From Methylobacterium tardum (GTDB lineage: Bacteria; Pseudomonadota; Alphaproteobacteria; Rhizobiales; Beijerinckiaceae): 64,000 nucleotides of DNA. Under the pieces are notes generated by a model, which saw only the letters and a program-made list of their open reading frames with translations, ran no database searches and was not told the origin of the DNA. Position 1 is the stretch's first letter; the number at the start of each line of letters is the position of its first letter. The translations under genes and the position numbers were made by a program. Of this stretch, positions 55,516-63,739 are shown one piece after another. The stretch is taken from positions 4,062,001-4,126,000 of the forward strand of contig NZ_CP097484.1 in assembly GCF_023546765.1 (NCBI RefSeq). Direction: 5' to 3'.

Positions 55516-56784
55516 ATGGCAGACGACACCGAGACCGGCGCCGATCACGGCTTGCGCTCCCCGCTGCGGCGCCGGCTGCTCATGGGGCTCGCAGGCGCCC
55601 CGGCGCTGGCGCTGATGCCGCGCACCGCCTGGGCCGCGCCGCCGACCGCTTCGGTGAACACCACCGGCCTCGCGGTGACGGACACGGAGGTGACGGTCGG
55701 CATCCTGCACTCGATCACCGGCACGATGGCGATCTCCGAGACCGGCGCGCAGGAAGCTGAGAAGCTCGCGATCCAGCAGATCAACGATGCCGGCGGCGTG
55801 CTCGGCCGCAAGATCAAGATCATCCAGGAGGACGGCGCCTCCGACTGGCCGACCTTCGCCGAGAAGGCCAAGAAGCTCCTCGTCAACGACCATTGCGCCG
55901 CCGTGATGGGCTGCTGGACCTCGGCCTCGCGCAAGGCGGTGCTGCCGGTCTTCGAGCAGTACAACGGCCTGCTCTACTACCCGACCTTCTACGAGGGCCT
56001 GGAGCAGTCGAAGAACGTCTTCTACACCGGCCAGGAGGCGACCCAGCAGATCCTCGCCGGCCTCGACTGGGTCCACAAGGAGAAGGGCGGCGACAGCTTC
56101 TACTTCATCGGCTCCGACTACATCTGGCCGCGCACTTCCAACAAGATCGCCCGCAAGCACGTGGAGAACGTGCTCAAGGGCAAGGTCGTCGGCGAGGAGT
56201 ACTTCCCCCTCGGTCACACCCAGTTCAACTCGGTGATCAACAAGATCAAGCTGACCAAGCCGAAGGTGATCTTCGCCGACGTGGTCGGCGGCTCGAATGT
56301 GGCGTTCTACAAGCAGCTCAAGGCGGCGGGCATCGACCTGTCGAAGCAGGTGCTGATGACGATCTCGGTCACCGAGGACGAGATCGACGGCATCGGCGGC
56401 GAGAACATCGCCGGGGCCTACGCCTGCATGAAGTACTTCGAGTCGATCCAGAACGACAACAACAAGGCCTTCGTCGCCGCGTTCAAGAAGATGTGGGGCG
56501 AGAAGACCGTCATCGGCGACGTGACGCAGGCGGCCTATCTCGGGCCATTCCTGTGGAAGATGGCCTGCGAGAAGGCCGGCTCGTTCGACGTCGACAAGGT
56601 GGTGGCGGCCTCGCCCGGTCTGGAATTCACGGGCGCGCCGGAAGGCTACGTGAAGATCGACCCGAACCATCACCTCTGGTCGAAGACCCGGGTGGGCCGG
56701 GCCAAGCCCGACGGCCAGTTCGAGATCGTCTACACCAGCCCCGAGCTGATCAAGCCGGATCCGTTCCCGAAGGGGTACCAGTAG
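55516..56784 (+). CDS. urtA: Urea/short-chain amide ABC transporter substrate-binding protein
   Basis: A 422-residue periplasmic binding protein of the UrtA/FmdD family. A twin-arginine-like leader (LRRRLLMGLAGAPALALMPRTAWA) precedes the family start VTVGILHSITGTMAISETG. The UrtA-type blocks DGASDWPTFAEKAKKLL and MGCWTSASRKAVLPVFEQYNGLLYYP are intact. It carries urea or small amides to UrtBC. It leads the operon but is separated from urtB by about 196 bases containing a family A repeat, which could lower expression of the membrane genes relative to the binding protein. Confidence 0.9.
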   Translation: MADDTETGADHGLRSPLRRRLLMGLAGAPALALMPRTAWAAPPTASVNTTGLAVTDTEVTVGILHSITGTMAISETGAQEAEKLAIQQINDAGGVLGRKIKIIQEDGASDWPTFAEKAKKLLVNDHCAAVMGCWTSASRKAVLPVFEQYNGLLYYPTFYEGLEQSKNVFYTGQEATQQILAGLDWVHKEKGGDSFYFIGSDYIWPRTSNKIARKHVENVLKGKVVGEEYFPLGHTQFNSVINKIKLTKPKVIFADVVGGSNVAFYKQLKAAGIDLSKQVLMTISVTEDEIDGIGGENIAGAYACMKYFESIQNDNNKAFVAAFKKMWGEKTVIGDVTQAAYLGPFLWKMACEKAGSFDVDKVVAASPGLEFTGAPEGYVKIDPNHHLWSKTRVGRAKPDGQFEIVYTSPELIKPDPFPKGYQ

Positions 56785-56821
56785 TCACCTCGTTCGGAGG
56801 GGCGAATGCGCCCCTCCCCAG

Positions 56822-56913
56822 CGTCATCGCGAGCGTAGCGAAGCGACCCAGGGCAGCGGGACTACTCAGGACGTAGCGCGTCCCTGGATTGCTTCGCTCC
56901 GCTCGCAAAGACG
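56822..56913. repeat. About 90-bp intergenic inverted repeat, family A (copy 3)
   Basis: It begins GTCATCGCGAGCGTAGCGAA and ends TTGCTTCGCTCCGCTCGCAA, the same outer arms as copies 1 and 2. Unlike most copies it lies inside a likely operon, between urtA and urtB. Confidence 0.8.
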
Positions 56914-56980
56914 GTCCGGCCCGCCCCGGAGGCCGTGACGAGTCGGCAGAAGACGCACTCCTTTTGCGGAAGACCAAGAC

Positions 56981-57908
56981 ATGCTCGGCGACTATTCCCT
57001 CGGCGACCTCGGCGCGATCTTTGCCATGCAGGGCTTCGCCGGCCTGATCCTGTTCTCCGTCTACCTGCTGATGGCGCTCGGCCTCGCGATCATCTTCGGC
57101 CAGATGGGCGTGATCAACATGGCCCACGGGGAGTTCATGATCCTCGGCGCCTACGTCACCTATCTCTGCTCGACCTTCTTCCAGACCTACCTGCCGGCGC
57201 TCTTCCCGATCTACTTCTTCATCGCGATGGGCACTGGCGTTCCTCGCCTCCGGGGCCCTGGGGATGCTGGTGGAATGGGGCCTGATCCGGTTCCTCTACA
57301 AGCGCCCGCTCGACACGCTGCTGGCCACCTGGGGCCTGTCGCTGATCCTCCAGCAGGCCTACCGGTCGATCTTCGGCGCCCGCGAGGTCGGCGTCGAGCT
57401 GCCGTCCTGGCTCATCGGCTCGGTGCAGGTCACCGACACGATCGAGATCCCGATCAACGGCCTGTTCGTCATGGGCGTGACGATCCTCATCACCGTCTGC
57501 GTCGCGCTGCTGATCTTCCGCTCGCGCTTCGGCCAGCAGGTGCGCGCGGTCATGTCGAACCGCGCCATGGCGGGGGCGGTGGGCATCGATACCGAGAAGG
57601 TCGACCGCTACACCTTCGGCCTCGGCTGCGGCATCGCGGGGATCGCCGGCTCGGCCTTCACGATGATCGGCTCGACCGGGCCGACCTCGGGCCAGCTCTA
57701 CATCGCCGACACCTTCCTGATCGTCGTGTTCGGCGGCGCCGCGAGCCTGCTCGGCACCATCGCGTCGGCCTTCTCGATCTCCCAGACCCAGTCGACCCTG
57801 GAGTTCTTCCTCTCCGGCTCGATGGCCAAGGTCATCACCCTGCTCGCGGTGGTCGGCATCCTGATGCTGAGGCCCCAGGGCCTCTTCACCCTCAAGGTCC
57901 GGCGCTGA
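56981..57908 (+). pseudogene. urtB: Urea/amide ABC transporter permease UrtB (one-base frameshift)
   Basis: A branched-chain-amino-acid-type permease of the UrtB group. The N-terminal helices read LFSVYLLMALGLAIIFGQMGVINMAHGEFMILGAYV. At the GGG at 57229-57231 one extra base shifts the frame; removing it gives ALAFLASGALGMLVEWGLIRFLYKR and continues to FLIVVFGGAASLLGT and LRPQGLFTLKVRR. The corrected protein is 308 residues, normal for UrtB. As read, the transporter would lack this subunit, so a base miscount is more likely. urtC follows after 13 bases. Confidence 0.87.
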
Positions 57909-57921
57909 GGATTTTTCGACC

Positions 57922-59091
57922 ATGACGAATCCGGTCCAGACCCTCACCAAATCCGTCACCGTCAACGACAACCCGTTCATGAAGCCGGTGGAGTGGCTGA
58001 GCCTTCTCCTCCTGGCCGGGGTGATCCTGGTCGTCCTGCCGCTGGTGCTCGACGGCTTCCGCCTCAACCTCGTCGGCAAGTACCTGACCTACGCCTTCGT
58101 GGCCCTCGGGCTGGTGATCTGCTGGGGCTACGCGGGGATCCTGTCGCTGGGCCAGGGCGTGTTCTTCGGCCTCGGCGGCTACTGCATGGCCATGTACCTG
58201 AAGCTTGAGGCTTCGAGCATCGAGAACACCAAGATCCAGTCCACGCCCGGCATCCCGGACTTCATGGACTGGAACCAGATCACGGCGCTGCCCTGGTTCT
58301 GGCAGCCGTTCAAGAGCCTGCCGCTGACGCTGATCCTGGCGGTCGCCGTCCCGGTCCTGTTCGCGATGCTGATCTCCTTCGCGATGTTCAAGCGCCGGGT
58401 CGGCGGCACCTACTTCGCGATCATCACCCAGGCGATCGCCGCGATCCTGACGATCCTGATCGTCGGCCAGCAGGGCTACACCGGCGGCATCAACGGCATC
58501 ACCGACCTGCGCACGCTCCACGGCTGGGACATCCGCACCGACTCGGCCAAGTTCATCCTGTACTTCGTCAACGGCGGCCTGCTGATCGCCTGCATCCTGG
58601 CGGCGCAGTACGTGAAGAAGTCGAAGCTCGGCCGCATCCTCGTCGCCATGCGCGACAAGGAGGACCGGGTCCGCTTCTCCGGCTACTCGGTGGCGGGCTT
58701 CAAGGTCTTCGCCTTCTGCTTCGCCGCCGGGCTGGCGGCGATCGGCGGAGCGATGTTCACCCTGCAGGTCGGGTTCATGTCGCCCTCCTTCGTGGGCATC
58801 GTGCCGTCGATCGAGATGGTGATCTACGCCGCGGTAGGCGGGCGCCTGTCGCTGTTCGGCGCGGTCTGGGGCACGCTGCTCGTCAACTGGGCCAAGACCA
58901 GCTTCTCGGAGAGCTTCCCCGACCTCTGGCTGTTCGGCCTCGGCGCCCTGTTCATCGCGGTGGTGCTGGCCTTCCCGAACGGCCTCGCGGGGATCTGGCG
59001 GGAGCACATCGAGCCCCGCCTCACCCGCCGCGCCAAGAGCCTGCAGGCGCCCGCGCCCGCCATCGCCCCCCACGGCGCCCCGGCCGAGTGA
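57922..59091 (+). CDS. urtC: Urea/amide ABC transporter permease UrtC
   Basis: A 389-residue polytopic permease of the UrtC/LivM type, partner of UrtB. Typical segments are ALGLVICWGYAGILSLGQGVFFGLGGYCMAMYL, GGTYFAIITQAIAAILTILIVGQQGYTGGINGI and AAVGGRLSLFGAVWGTLLVNWAKT. The glycine-rich segment after TYFAII and the long loop between the first helices are usual for UrtC. It starts 13 bases after urtB and ends seven bases before urtD. Confidence 0.93.
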   Translation: MTNPVQTLTKSVTVNDNPFMKPVEWLSLLLLAGVILVVLPLVLDGFRLNLVGKYLTYAFVALGLVICWGYAGILSLGQGVFFGLGGYCMAMYLKLEASSIENTKIQSTPGIPDFMDWNQITALPWFWQPFKSLPLTLILAVAVPVLFAMLISFAMFKRRVGGTYFAIITQAIAAILTILIVGQQGYTGGINGITDLRTLHGWDIRTDSAKFILYFVNGGLLIACILAAQYVKKSKLGRILVAMRDKEDRVRFSGYSVAGFKVFAFCFAAGLAAIGGAMFTLQVGFMSPSFVGIVPSIEMVIYAAVGGRLSLFGAVWGTLLVNWAKTSFSESFPDLWLFGLGALFIAVVLAFPNGLAGIWREHIEPRLTRRAKSLQAPAPAIAPHGAPAE

Positions 59092-59098
59092 GTCCCCC

Positions 59099-59884
59099 AT
59101 GAACGCCGCGATCCTCTCCTCCCCCGTGGTCGGCGCCGAGGCCGCCCCGCCCGACTACCTCCTCGCCGTCGAGGCGCTGACGGTCTCGTTCGACGGGTTC
59201 AAGGCAGTGAACGACGTGTCGTTCTACGTCGATCCGGACGAGATCCGGGTGATCATCGGGCCGAACGGCGCCGGCAAGACCACGGTCCTCGACCTGATCT
59301 GCGGGCGCACCCGGGCCAGCGCCGGCTCGATCAAGTACAAGGGCCAGGAGCTGACCAAGCTCTCCGAGAGCGCCATCGTGCAGGCCGGCGTCGGCCGCAA
59401 GTTCCAGACGCCGTCGATCTACGACGACCTGACGGTGTTCGAGAACCTGGAGATCTCGTTCCCCCGCGGCCGCTCGGTCTTCGGCGCCCTCACGTTCAAG
59501 CGGGACGCGGAGGTCCGCGACCGCATCCACGCCATCGCCGAGACGATCTTCCTGAAGGACCAGCTCCGGGAGCGGGCCGAGTTCCTGAGCCACGGCCAGA
59601 AGCAGTGGCTGGAGATCGGCATGCTGCTGATCCAGGACCCGGAGCTGCTGATGCTCGACGAGCCGGTGGCCGGGATGAGCGTCGGCGAGCGGATCAAGAC
59701 CGCCGAGCTGCTCAACCAGATCATCAAGGGCCGCTCGGTGCTGGTGATCGAGCACGACATGAAGTTCGTCGAGGACATCGCCCACCGGGTGACCGTCCTG
59801 CACCAGGGCAAGGTGCTCTCCGAGGGTTCGATGGAGCGGGTCAAGAACGACCCGAAGGTCATCGAAGTGTATCTGGGACATTGA
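59099..59884 (+). CDS. urtD: Urea/amide ABC transporter ATP-binding protein UrtD
   Basis: A 261-residue LivG-type ATPase. Walker A is IIGPNGAGKTTVLDLICG, the signature is LSHGQKQWLEIGMLLIQ (SHGQ, as in UrtD), and Walker B is LLMLDEPVAGMSVGE. The H-loop His is in VIEHDMKFVEDIA. It pairs with UrtE to drive uptake. It begins seven bases after the urtC stop and ends two bases before urtE. Confidence 0.93.
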   Translation: MNAAILSSPVVGAEAAPPDYLLAVEALTVSFDGFKAVNDVSFYVDPDEIRVIIGPNGAGKTTVLDLICGRTRASAGSIKYKGQELTKLSESAIVQAGVGRKFQTPSIYDDLTVFENLEISFPRGRSVFGALTFKRDAEVRDRIHAIAETIFLKDQLRERAEFLSHGQKQWLEIGMLLIQDPELLMLDEPVAGMSVGERIKTAELLNQIIKGRSVLVIEHDMKFVEDIAHRVTVLHQGKVLSEGSMERVKNDPKVIEVYLGH

Positions 59885-59886
59885 CG

Positions 59887-60651
59887 ATGGCCTCGCTCCA
59901 GACCGCGCACGCGACCCCCGTCCAGGCGCCCCCGCTCGCCGCGATCCCGTCCGCCACGCCGGCGCTCGCCGTCGACGACCTGCACGCCGCCTACGGCCAG
60001 AGCGAGGTCCTGCACGGGCTGACCTTCTCGGTGGCGCCCGGCGAGATCGTCGCCGTGATGGGCCGCAACGGCATGGGCAAGACCACGCTCATGAAGACCC
60101 TGATGGGCCTCGTGCCGGTCAAGGCCGGCTCGATCCAGGTCGAGGGCGCGGACGTCGCCGGGCTGAAGAGCCACGCCCGGGTCGCCAAGGGCCTCGCCTA
60201 CGTGCCGCAGGGCCGGATGATCTTCTCGACCATGACGGTCCAGGAGAACATCGAGACCGGCCTGACGGTCACCGGCGCCCGCAAGGTGCCGCAGGATCTC
60301 TACGACATGTTCCCGGTCCTCCTGGAGATGAAGGGACGGCGCGGCGGCAACCTCTCGGGCGGCCAGCAGCAGCAGCTCGCCATCGCCCGGGCGCTGGCGA
60401 GCCGGCCGAAGGTCCTGCTCCTCGACGAGCCCACCGAGGGCATCCAGCCCTCGATCATCCGCGAGATGGGCCGGACGCTGAAGGCGATCCGCGACCAGCG
60501 CGGCCTCTCCATCGTGGTGTCCGAGCAGGTCCTGAGCTTCGCCCTCGACGTCGCCGACCGGGTGATCGTGATGGAGAACGGCGCCATCGTCCACGAGGCC
60601 CCGCGCGACGGGATCGGCGAGGCCGCCGTCGCCCGCTTCCTGTCGGTCTAG
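59887..60651 (+). CDS. urtE: Urea/amide ABC transporter ATP-binding protein UrtE
   Basis: A 254-residue LivF-type ATPase. Walker A is VMGRNGMGKTTLMKTLMGLV, the UrtE-like YVPQGRMIFSTMTVQENIETGL follows, the signature is LSGGQQQQLAIARALA, and Walker B is VLLLDEPTEGIQPS. ATG 59887 is chosen because it lies two bases after the urtD stop. The first 25 residues are an alanine/proline-rich extension. Confidence 0.93.
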   Translation: MASLQTAHATPVQAPPLAAIPSATPALAVDDLHAAYGQSEVLHGLTFSVAPGEIVAVMGRNGMGKTTLMKTLMGLVPVKAGSIQVEGADVAGLKSHARVAKGLAYVPQGRMIFSTMTVQENIETGLTVTGARKVPQDLYDMFPVLLEMKGRRGGNLSGGQQQQLAIARALASRPKVLLLDEPTEGIQPSIIREMGRTLKAIRDQRGLSIVVSEQVLSFALDVADRVIVMENGAIVHEAPRDGIGEAAVARFLSV

Positions 60652-60661
60652 GGGCGCGCGC

Positions 60662-61681
60662 ATGGCCGATTACGAGATCTTCGAACTCGGCGACTTCGTG
60701 CTCCAGTGCGGCAAGACGCTGCGCGCGGCCAAACTCGCCTTCAAGACCTTCGGGACGCTGAGCCCGGCCAAGGACAACGCCATCGTCTACCCGACCTGGT
60801 ATTCGGGCCAGCACACCGAGAACGAGTGGCTGATCGGCCCCGGCAAGGCGCTCGACCCGGATAAGTACTTCATCATCATCCCGAACATGTTCGGCAACGG
60901 GCTCTCGTCCTCGCCGAGCAACACGCCCGCGCCCTGGAACGGGCCGCGCTTCCCCAACGTCACCGCCTACGACAACGTCCGCGCCCAGCACCGCCTCGTC
61001 ACCGAGCATTTCGGCATCGAGAAGCTGGTCCTCGTCACCGGCTGGTCGATGGGCGCGCTCCAGACCTATCACTGGGCGTCGATGTACCCCGACATGGTGC
61101 CGAAGATCCTGCCGTTTCAGGGCTCGGCCAAGTGCTCCCGGCACAACTACGTCTTCCTGGAAGGCGCCAAGGCGGCGCTGCAGGCCGACGCCGCCTGGGC
61201 GGAGGGCTGGTACACGAGCCCGCCGACCCGGGGCCTGCGCGCCTTCGGCCGGGTCTACGCCGGCTGGGGCCTGTCGCAGACCTTCTACCGGCTCGAGGCC
61301 GACATCACCCACATGGGCTACGCCTCGCTGGAGGACTTCCTGATCGGGTTCTGGGAAGGCCTGTTCTACGAGCGCGACGCCAACAACCTGCTCGCCATGC
61401 TGTGGACGTGGCAGCACGGCGACATCAGCGCGAACGACACCTTCAAGGGCGACTTCAAGGCCGCGCTCGGCGCCATCCGCGCCAGGGCGATCCTGATGCC
61501 CGCCTCGACCGACCTGTATTTCCCGCCCGAGGACAACGCCATCGAGGCGGCCGCCATGCCGAACGCGGAGCTGCGCGTGATCGACACGTGGTGGGGCCAC
61601 TTCGCGGGCGGGCCCGGCACCAGCCCGGACGACATCAAGGTCCTCGACGACGCGCTGAAAGAGCTGCTCGCGAGCGGGTGA
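60662..61681 (+). CDS. Alpha/beta hydrolase, homoserine O-acetyltransferase-like
   Basis: A 339-residue alpha/beta hydrolase close to the MetX family. The nucleophile elbow is VTGWSMGALQTYHWA, and the late ASTDLYFPPEDN and WWGHFAGGPG blocks supply Asp and His for a triad. The MetX-like start FKTFGTLSPAKDNAIVYPTWYSG is present, but the sulfur-pathway genes are absent. Between urtE (ten bases away) and fmdA it is likely an amide- or ester-cleaving enzyme of this pathway; that is inference. Confidence 0.82.
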   Translation: MADYEIFELGDFVLQCGKTLRAAKLAFKTFGTLSPAKDNAIVYPTWYSGQHTENEWLIGPGKALDPDKYFIIIPNMFGNGLSSSPSNTPAPWNGPRFPNVTAYDNVRAQHRLVTEHFGIEKLVLVTGWSMGALQTYHWASMYPDMVPKILPFQGSAKCSRHNYVFLEGAKAALQADAAWAEGWYTSPPTRGLRAFGRVYAGWGLSQTFYRLEADITHMGYASLEDFLIGFWEGLFYERDANNLLAMLWTWQHGDISANDTFKGDFKAALGAIRARAILMPASTDLYFPPEDNAIEAAAMPNAELRVIDTWWGHFAGGPGTSPDDIKVLDDALKELLASG

Positions 61682-61744
61682 GAGACGCGCAACGGCGCGC
61701 GGACGGGGCCTGCCCCGGTTGAGTCAGGGAGCTGGAGACACGAG

Positions 61745-62974
61745 ATGCCCGAGACGCTGATCAAGGTCGATCTCACGCAATCGGCCTACGACAACGACAT
61801 GGTGCACAACCGCTGGCACCCCGACATCCCGATGGTCGCCTACGTGAAGCCGGGCGCGGACTTCATCGTCGAGACCTACGACTGGACCGGCGGCCTCATC
61901 AAGAACAACGATTCCGCCGACGACGTGCGCGACATCGACCTGTCGATCGTGCACTTCCTCTCGGGACCGATCGGCGTCGAGGGCGCCGAGCCCGGCGACC
62001 TTCTGGTGGTCGACCTCCTCGACATCGGCGCCAAGCCCGAGAGCCAGTGGGGCTTCAACGGCTTCTTCTCCAAGAAGAACGGCGGCGGCTTCCTCACCGA
62101 GCACTTCCCGCAGGCCCAGAAGTCGATCTGGGACTTCGAGGGCATGTTCACCAAGTCCCGCCACGTCCCGGGCGTGCGCTTCCCGGGCCTGATCCATCCC
62201 GGCCTGATCGGCTGCCTGCCCGATCCCAAGATGCTGGAGACCTGGAACACCCGCGAGAAGGCGCTCTACGACACCAACCCGGAGCGCGTGCCGGCGCTCG
62301 CCACCCTGCCCTTCGGCCCGACCGCCCATATGGGGCGGCTCAAGGGCGACGCGAAGGACGCGGCCGCCGCCACCGGCGCCCGCACCGTCCCGCCCCGCGA
62401 GCACGGCGGCAATTGCGACATCAAGGATCTGTCGCGCGGCTCGAAGATCTACTTCCCGGTCTACGTGCCCGGCGCCGGCCTCTCCATGGGCGACCTGCAC
62501 TTCAGCCAGGGCGACGGCGAGATCACCTTCTGCGGCGCCATCGAGATGGCCGGCTGGGTGCACCTCAAGGTCGAGCTGATCAAGGACGGCATGGCCAAGT
62601 ACGGGATCAAGAACCCGATCTTCAAGCCGTCGCCGATCACGCCGAAATACGACGATCACCTGATCTTCGAGGGCATCTCGGTCGACGAGAGCGGCGGCCA
62701 GCACTACCTCGACGTCCACATCGCCTACCGGCAGGCCTGCCTGAACGCGATCGAGTATCTCAAGAAGTTCGGCTACTCGGGCGCGCAGGCCTACTCGATC
62801 CTCGGCACGGCGCCGGTCCAGGGCCACATCTCGGGCGTCGCCGACATCCCGAATGCCTGCGCGACGCTCTGGATACCGACCAAGATCTTCGAGTTCGACA
62901 TCAATCCCGGCGCCGACGGACCGACCAAGTTCCTCGACGGCTCGATCCAGATGCCGCTCTCGCCGGACCTCTGA
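61745..62974 (+). CDS. fmdA: Formamidase (acetamidase/formamidase family)
   Basis: FmdA hydrolyses formamide to formate and ammonia. The 409-residue enzyme is of the acetamidase/formamidase (FmdA_AmdA) family: HNRWHPDIPMVAYVKPG, FPGLIHPGLIGCLPDP, PPREHGGNCDIKDLSRGSKI and GDLHFSQGDGEITFCGAIEM are its conserved blocks and include the metal and active-site residues. Length and full-length match fit Methylophilus FmdA. The urt genes upstream and fmdB downstream recreate the fmd layout known from that methylotroph, where amide uptake and formamidase are encoded together. Confidence 0.95.
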   Translation: MPETLIKVDLTQSAYDNDMVHNRWHPDIPMVAYVKPGADFIVETYDWTGGLIKNNDSADDVRDIDLSIVHFLSGPIGVEGAEPGDLLVVDLLDIGAKPESQWGFNGFFSKKNGGGFLTEHFPQAQKSIWDFEGMFTKSRHVPGVRFPGLIHPGLIGCLPDPKMLETWNTREKALYDTNPERVPALATLPFGPTAHMGRLKGDAKDAAAATGARTVPPREHGGNCDIKDLSRGSKIYFPVYVPGAGLSMGDLHFSQGDGEITFCGAIEMAGWVHLKVELIKDGMAKYGIKNPIFKPSPITPKYDDHLIFEGISVDESGGQHYLDVHIAYRQACLNAIEYLKKFGYSGAQAYSILGTAPVQGHISGVADIPNACATLWIPTKIFEFDINPGADGPTKFLDGSIQMPLSPDL

Positions 62975-63070
62975 TCTTCCGGTCGTCCGGTGGGTATTTC
63001 GGTCTCACCGGACGCGACCTGCCCCCTCTCCCGTGCGGGCTACGATGTTCGCACTTCGCGAGCCGGGGCG

Positions 63071-63182
63071 CTCTCTCCCCCCTTGCGGGGAGGAGTTGGA
63101 GGTGGGGGTGGTTCAGGATCGGGCGTTGCGGTGCCTCCTGCTCCACCCCCACCCCTGGCCCCTCCCCGCAAGGGGGAGGGGA
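63071..63182. repeat. About 110-bp inverted repeat, family B (copy 1), between fmdA and fmdB
   Basis: It opens CCCCTTGCGGGGAGGAGTTG and closes GGCCCCTCCCCGCAAGGGGG. The same unit recurs in opposite orientation at 63586-63698, so fmdB is flanked by an inverted pair. No gene lies in the rest of 62975-63238. Confidence 0.78.
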
Positions 63183-63238
63183 CCCGCGATCCTTCGGCAC
63201 CGTTCGCATTTCTCAAGACCCTGCTGGGAGCACACCCC

Positions 63239-63556
63239 ATGCCCGTCTACGACTACGCCTGCGAGGCCTGCGGCCCGTTCACGGTGATGCGGCCGATGGC
63301 CGAGTTCCGCGATCCGCACGCCTGCCCCGATTGCGGCGGGACGAGTCAGCGGGCTTTCCTCACCGCGCCGCGCATCGCCGGCATGGATGCGGGCCTCAGA
63401 ACCGCCCACGCCACCAACGAGCGCAGCCGCCACGCGCCCAAGCGCTCGGGCAGTCACGGGTCGGGCTGCGGCTGCTGCTCACCCAAGAAGGTGACCACCG
63501 CCCCGGCCGCCGCCAAGAGCTTCCCGAAGGCGCGGCCCTGGATGATCAGCCACTGA
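63239..63556 (+). CDS. fmdB: FmdB family zinc-ribbon protein
   Basis: A 105-residue protein whose first 45 residues are the FmdB zinc ribbon: MPVYDYACEACGPFTVM, then HACPDCGGTSQRAF, with two CxxC pairs. The C-terminus has a second cysteine cluster (GSGCGCCSPKK) and ends PWMISH. FmdB was first seen as a regulator-like gene beside formamidase in Methylophilus; its activity is not well known. ATG 63239 is used because it starts the zinc ribbon. The gene stands between two inverted copies of repeat family B. Confidence 0.9.
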   Translation: MPVYDYACEACGPFTVMRPMAEFRDPHACPDCGGTSQRAFLTAPRIAGMDAGLRTAHATNERSRHAPKRSGSHGSGCGCCSPKKVTTAPAAAKSFPKARPWMISH

Positions 63557-63585
63557 GCCGGACAGGCGGACTGCGCGCACCATCG

Positions 63586-63698
63586 TTCCCCTCCCCCTGT
63601 GGGGAGGGGCCAGGGGTGGGGGTGGTGCAGAAGGCACCGCAGCGCTCGATCCTGCTCAACCCCCACCTCCAACTCCTCCCCACAAGGGGGAGGAGAGC
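63586..63698. repeat. About 110-bp inverted repeat, family B (copy 2), between fmdB and amiE
   Basis: It opens CCCCTCCCCCTGTGGGGAGG and closes CTCCCCACAAGGGGGAGGAG. Its reverse complement matches copy 1 (63071-63182) nearly throughout, including the centre with GCGGTGCC. Confidence 0.78.
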
Positions 63699-63739
63699 GC
63701 GTCAGCGCTGGAAATCCACGGTCAGGAGGACATCACGCC

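Noticed and set aside
63071..63698. A CRISPR-like array around fmdB
   Set aside because: Only two units in opposite orientation with a gene between them; no short regular direct repeats or spacers.
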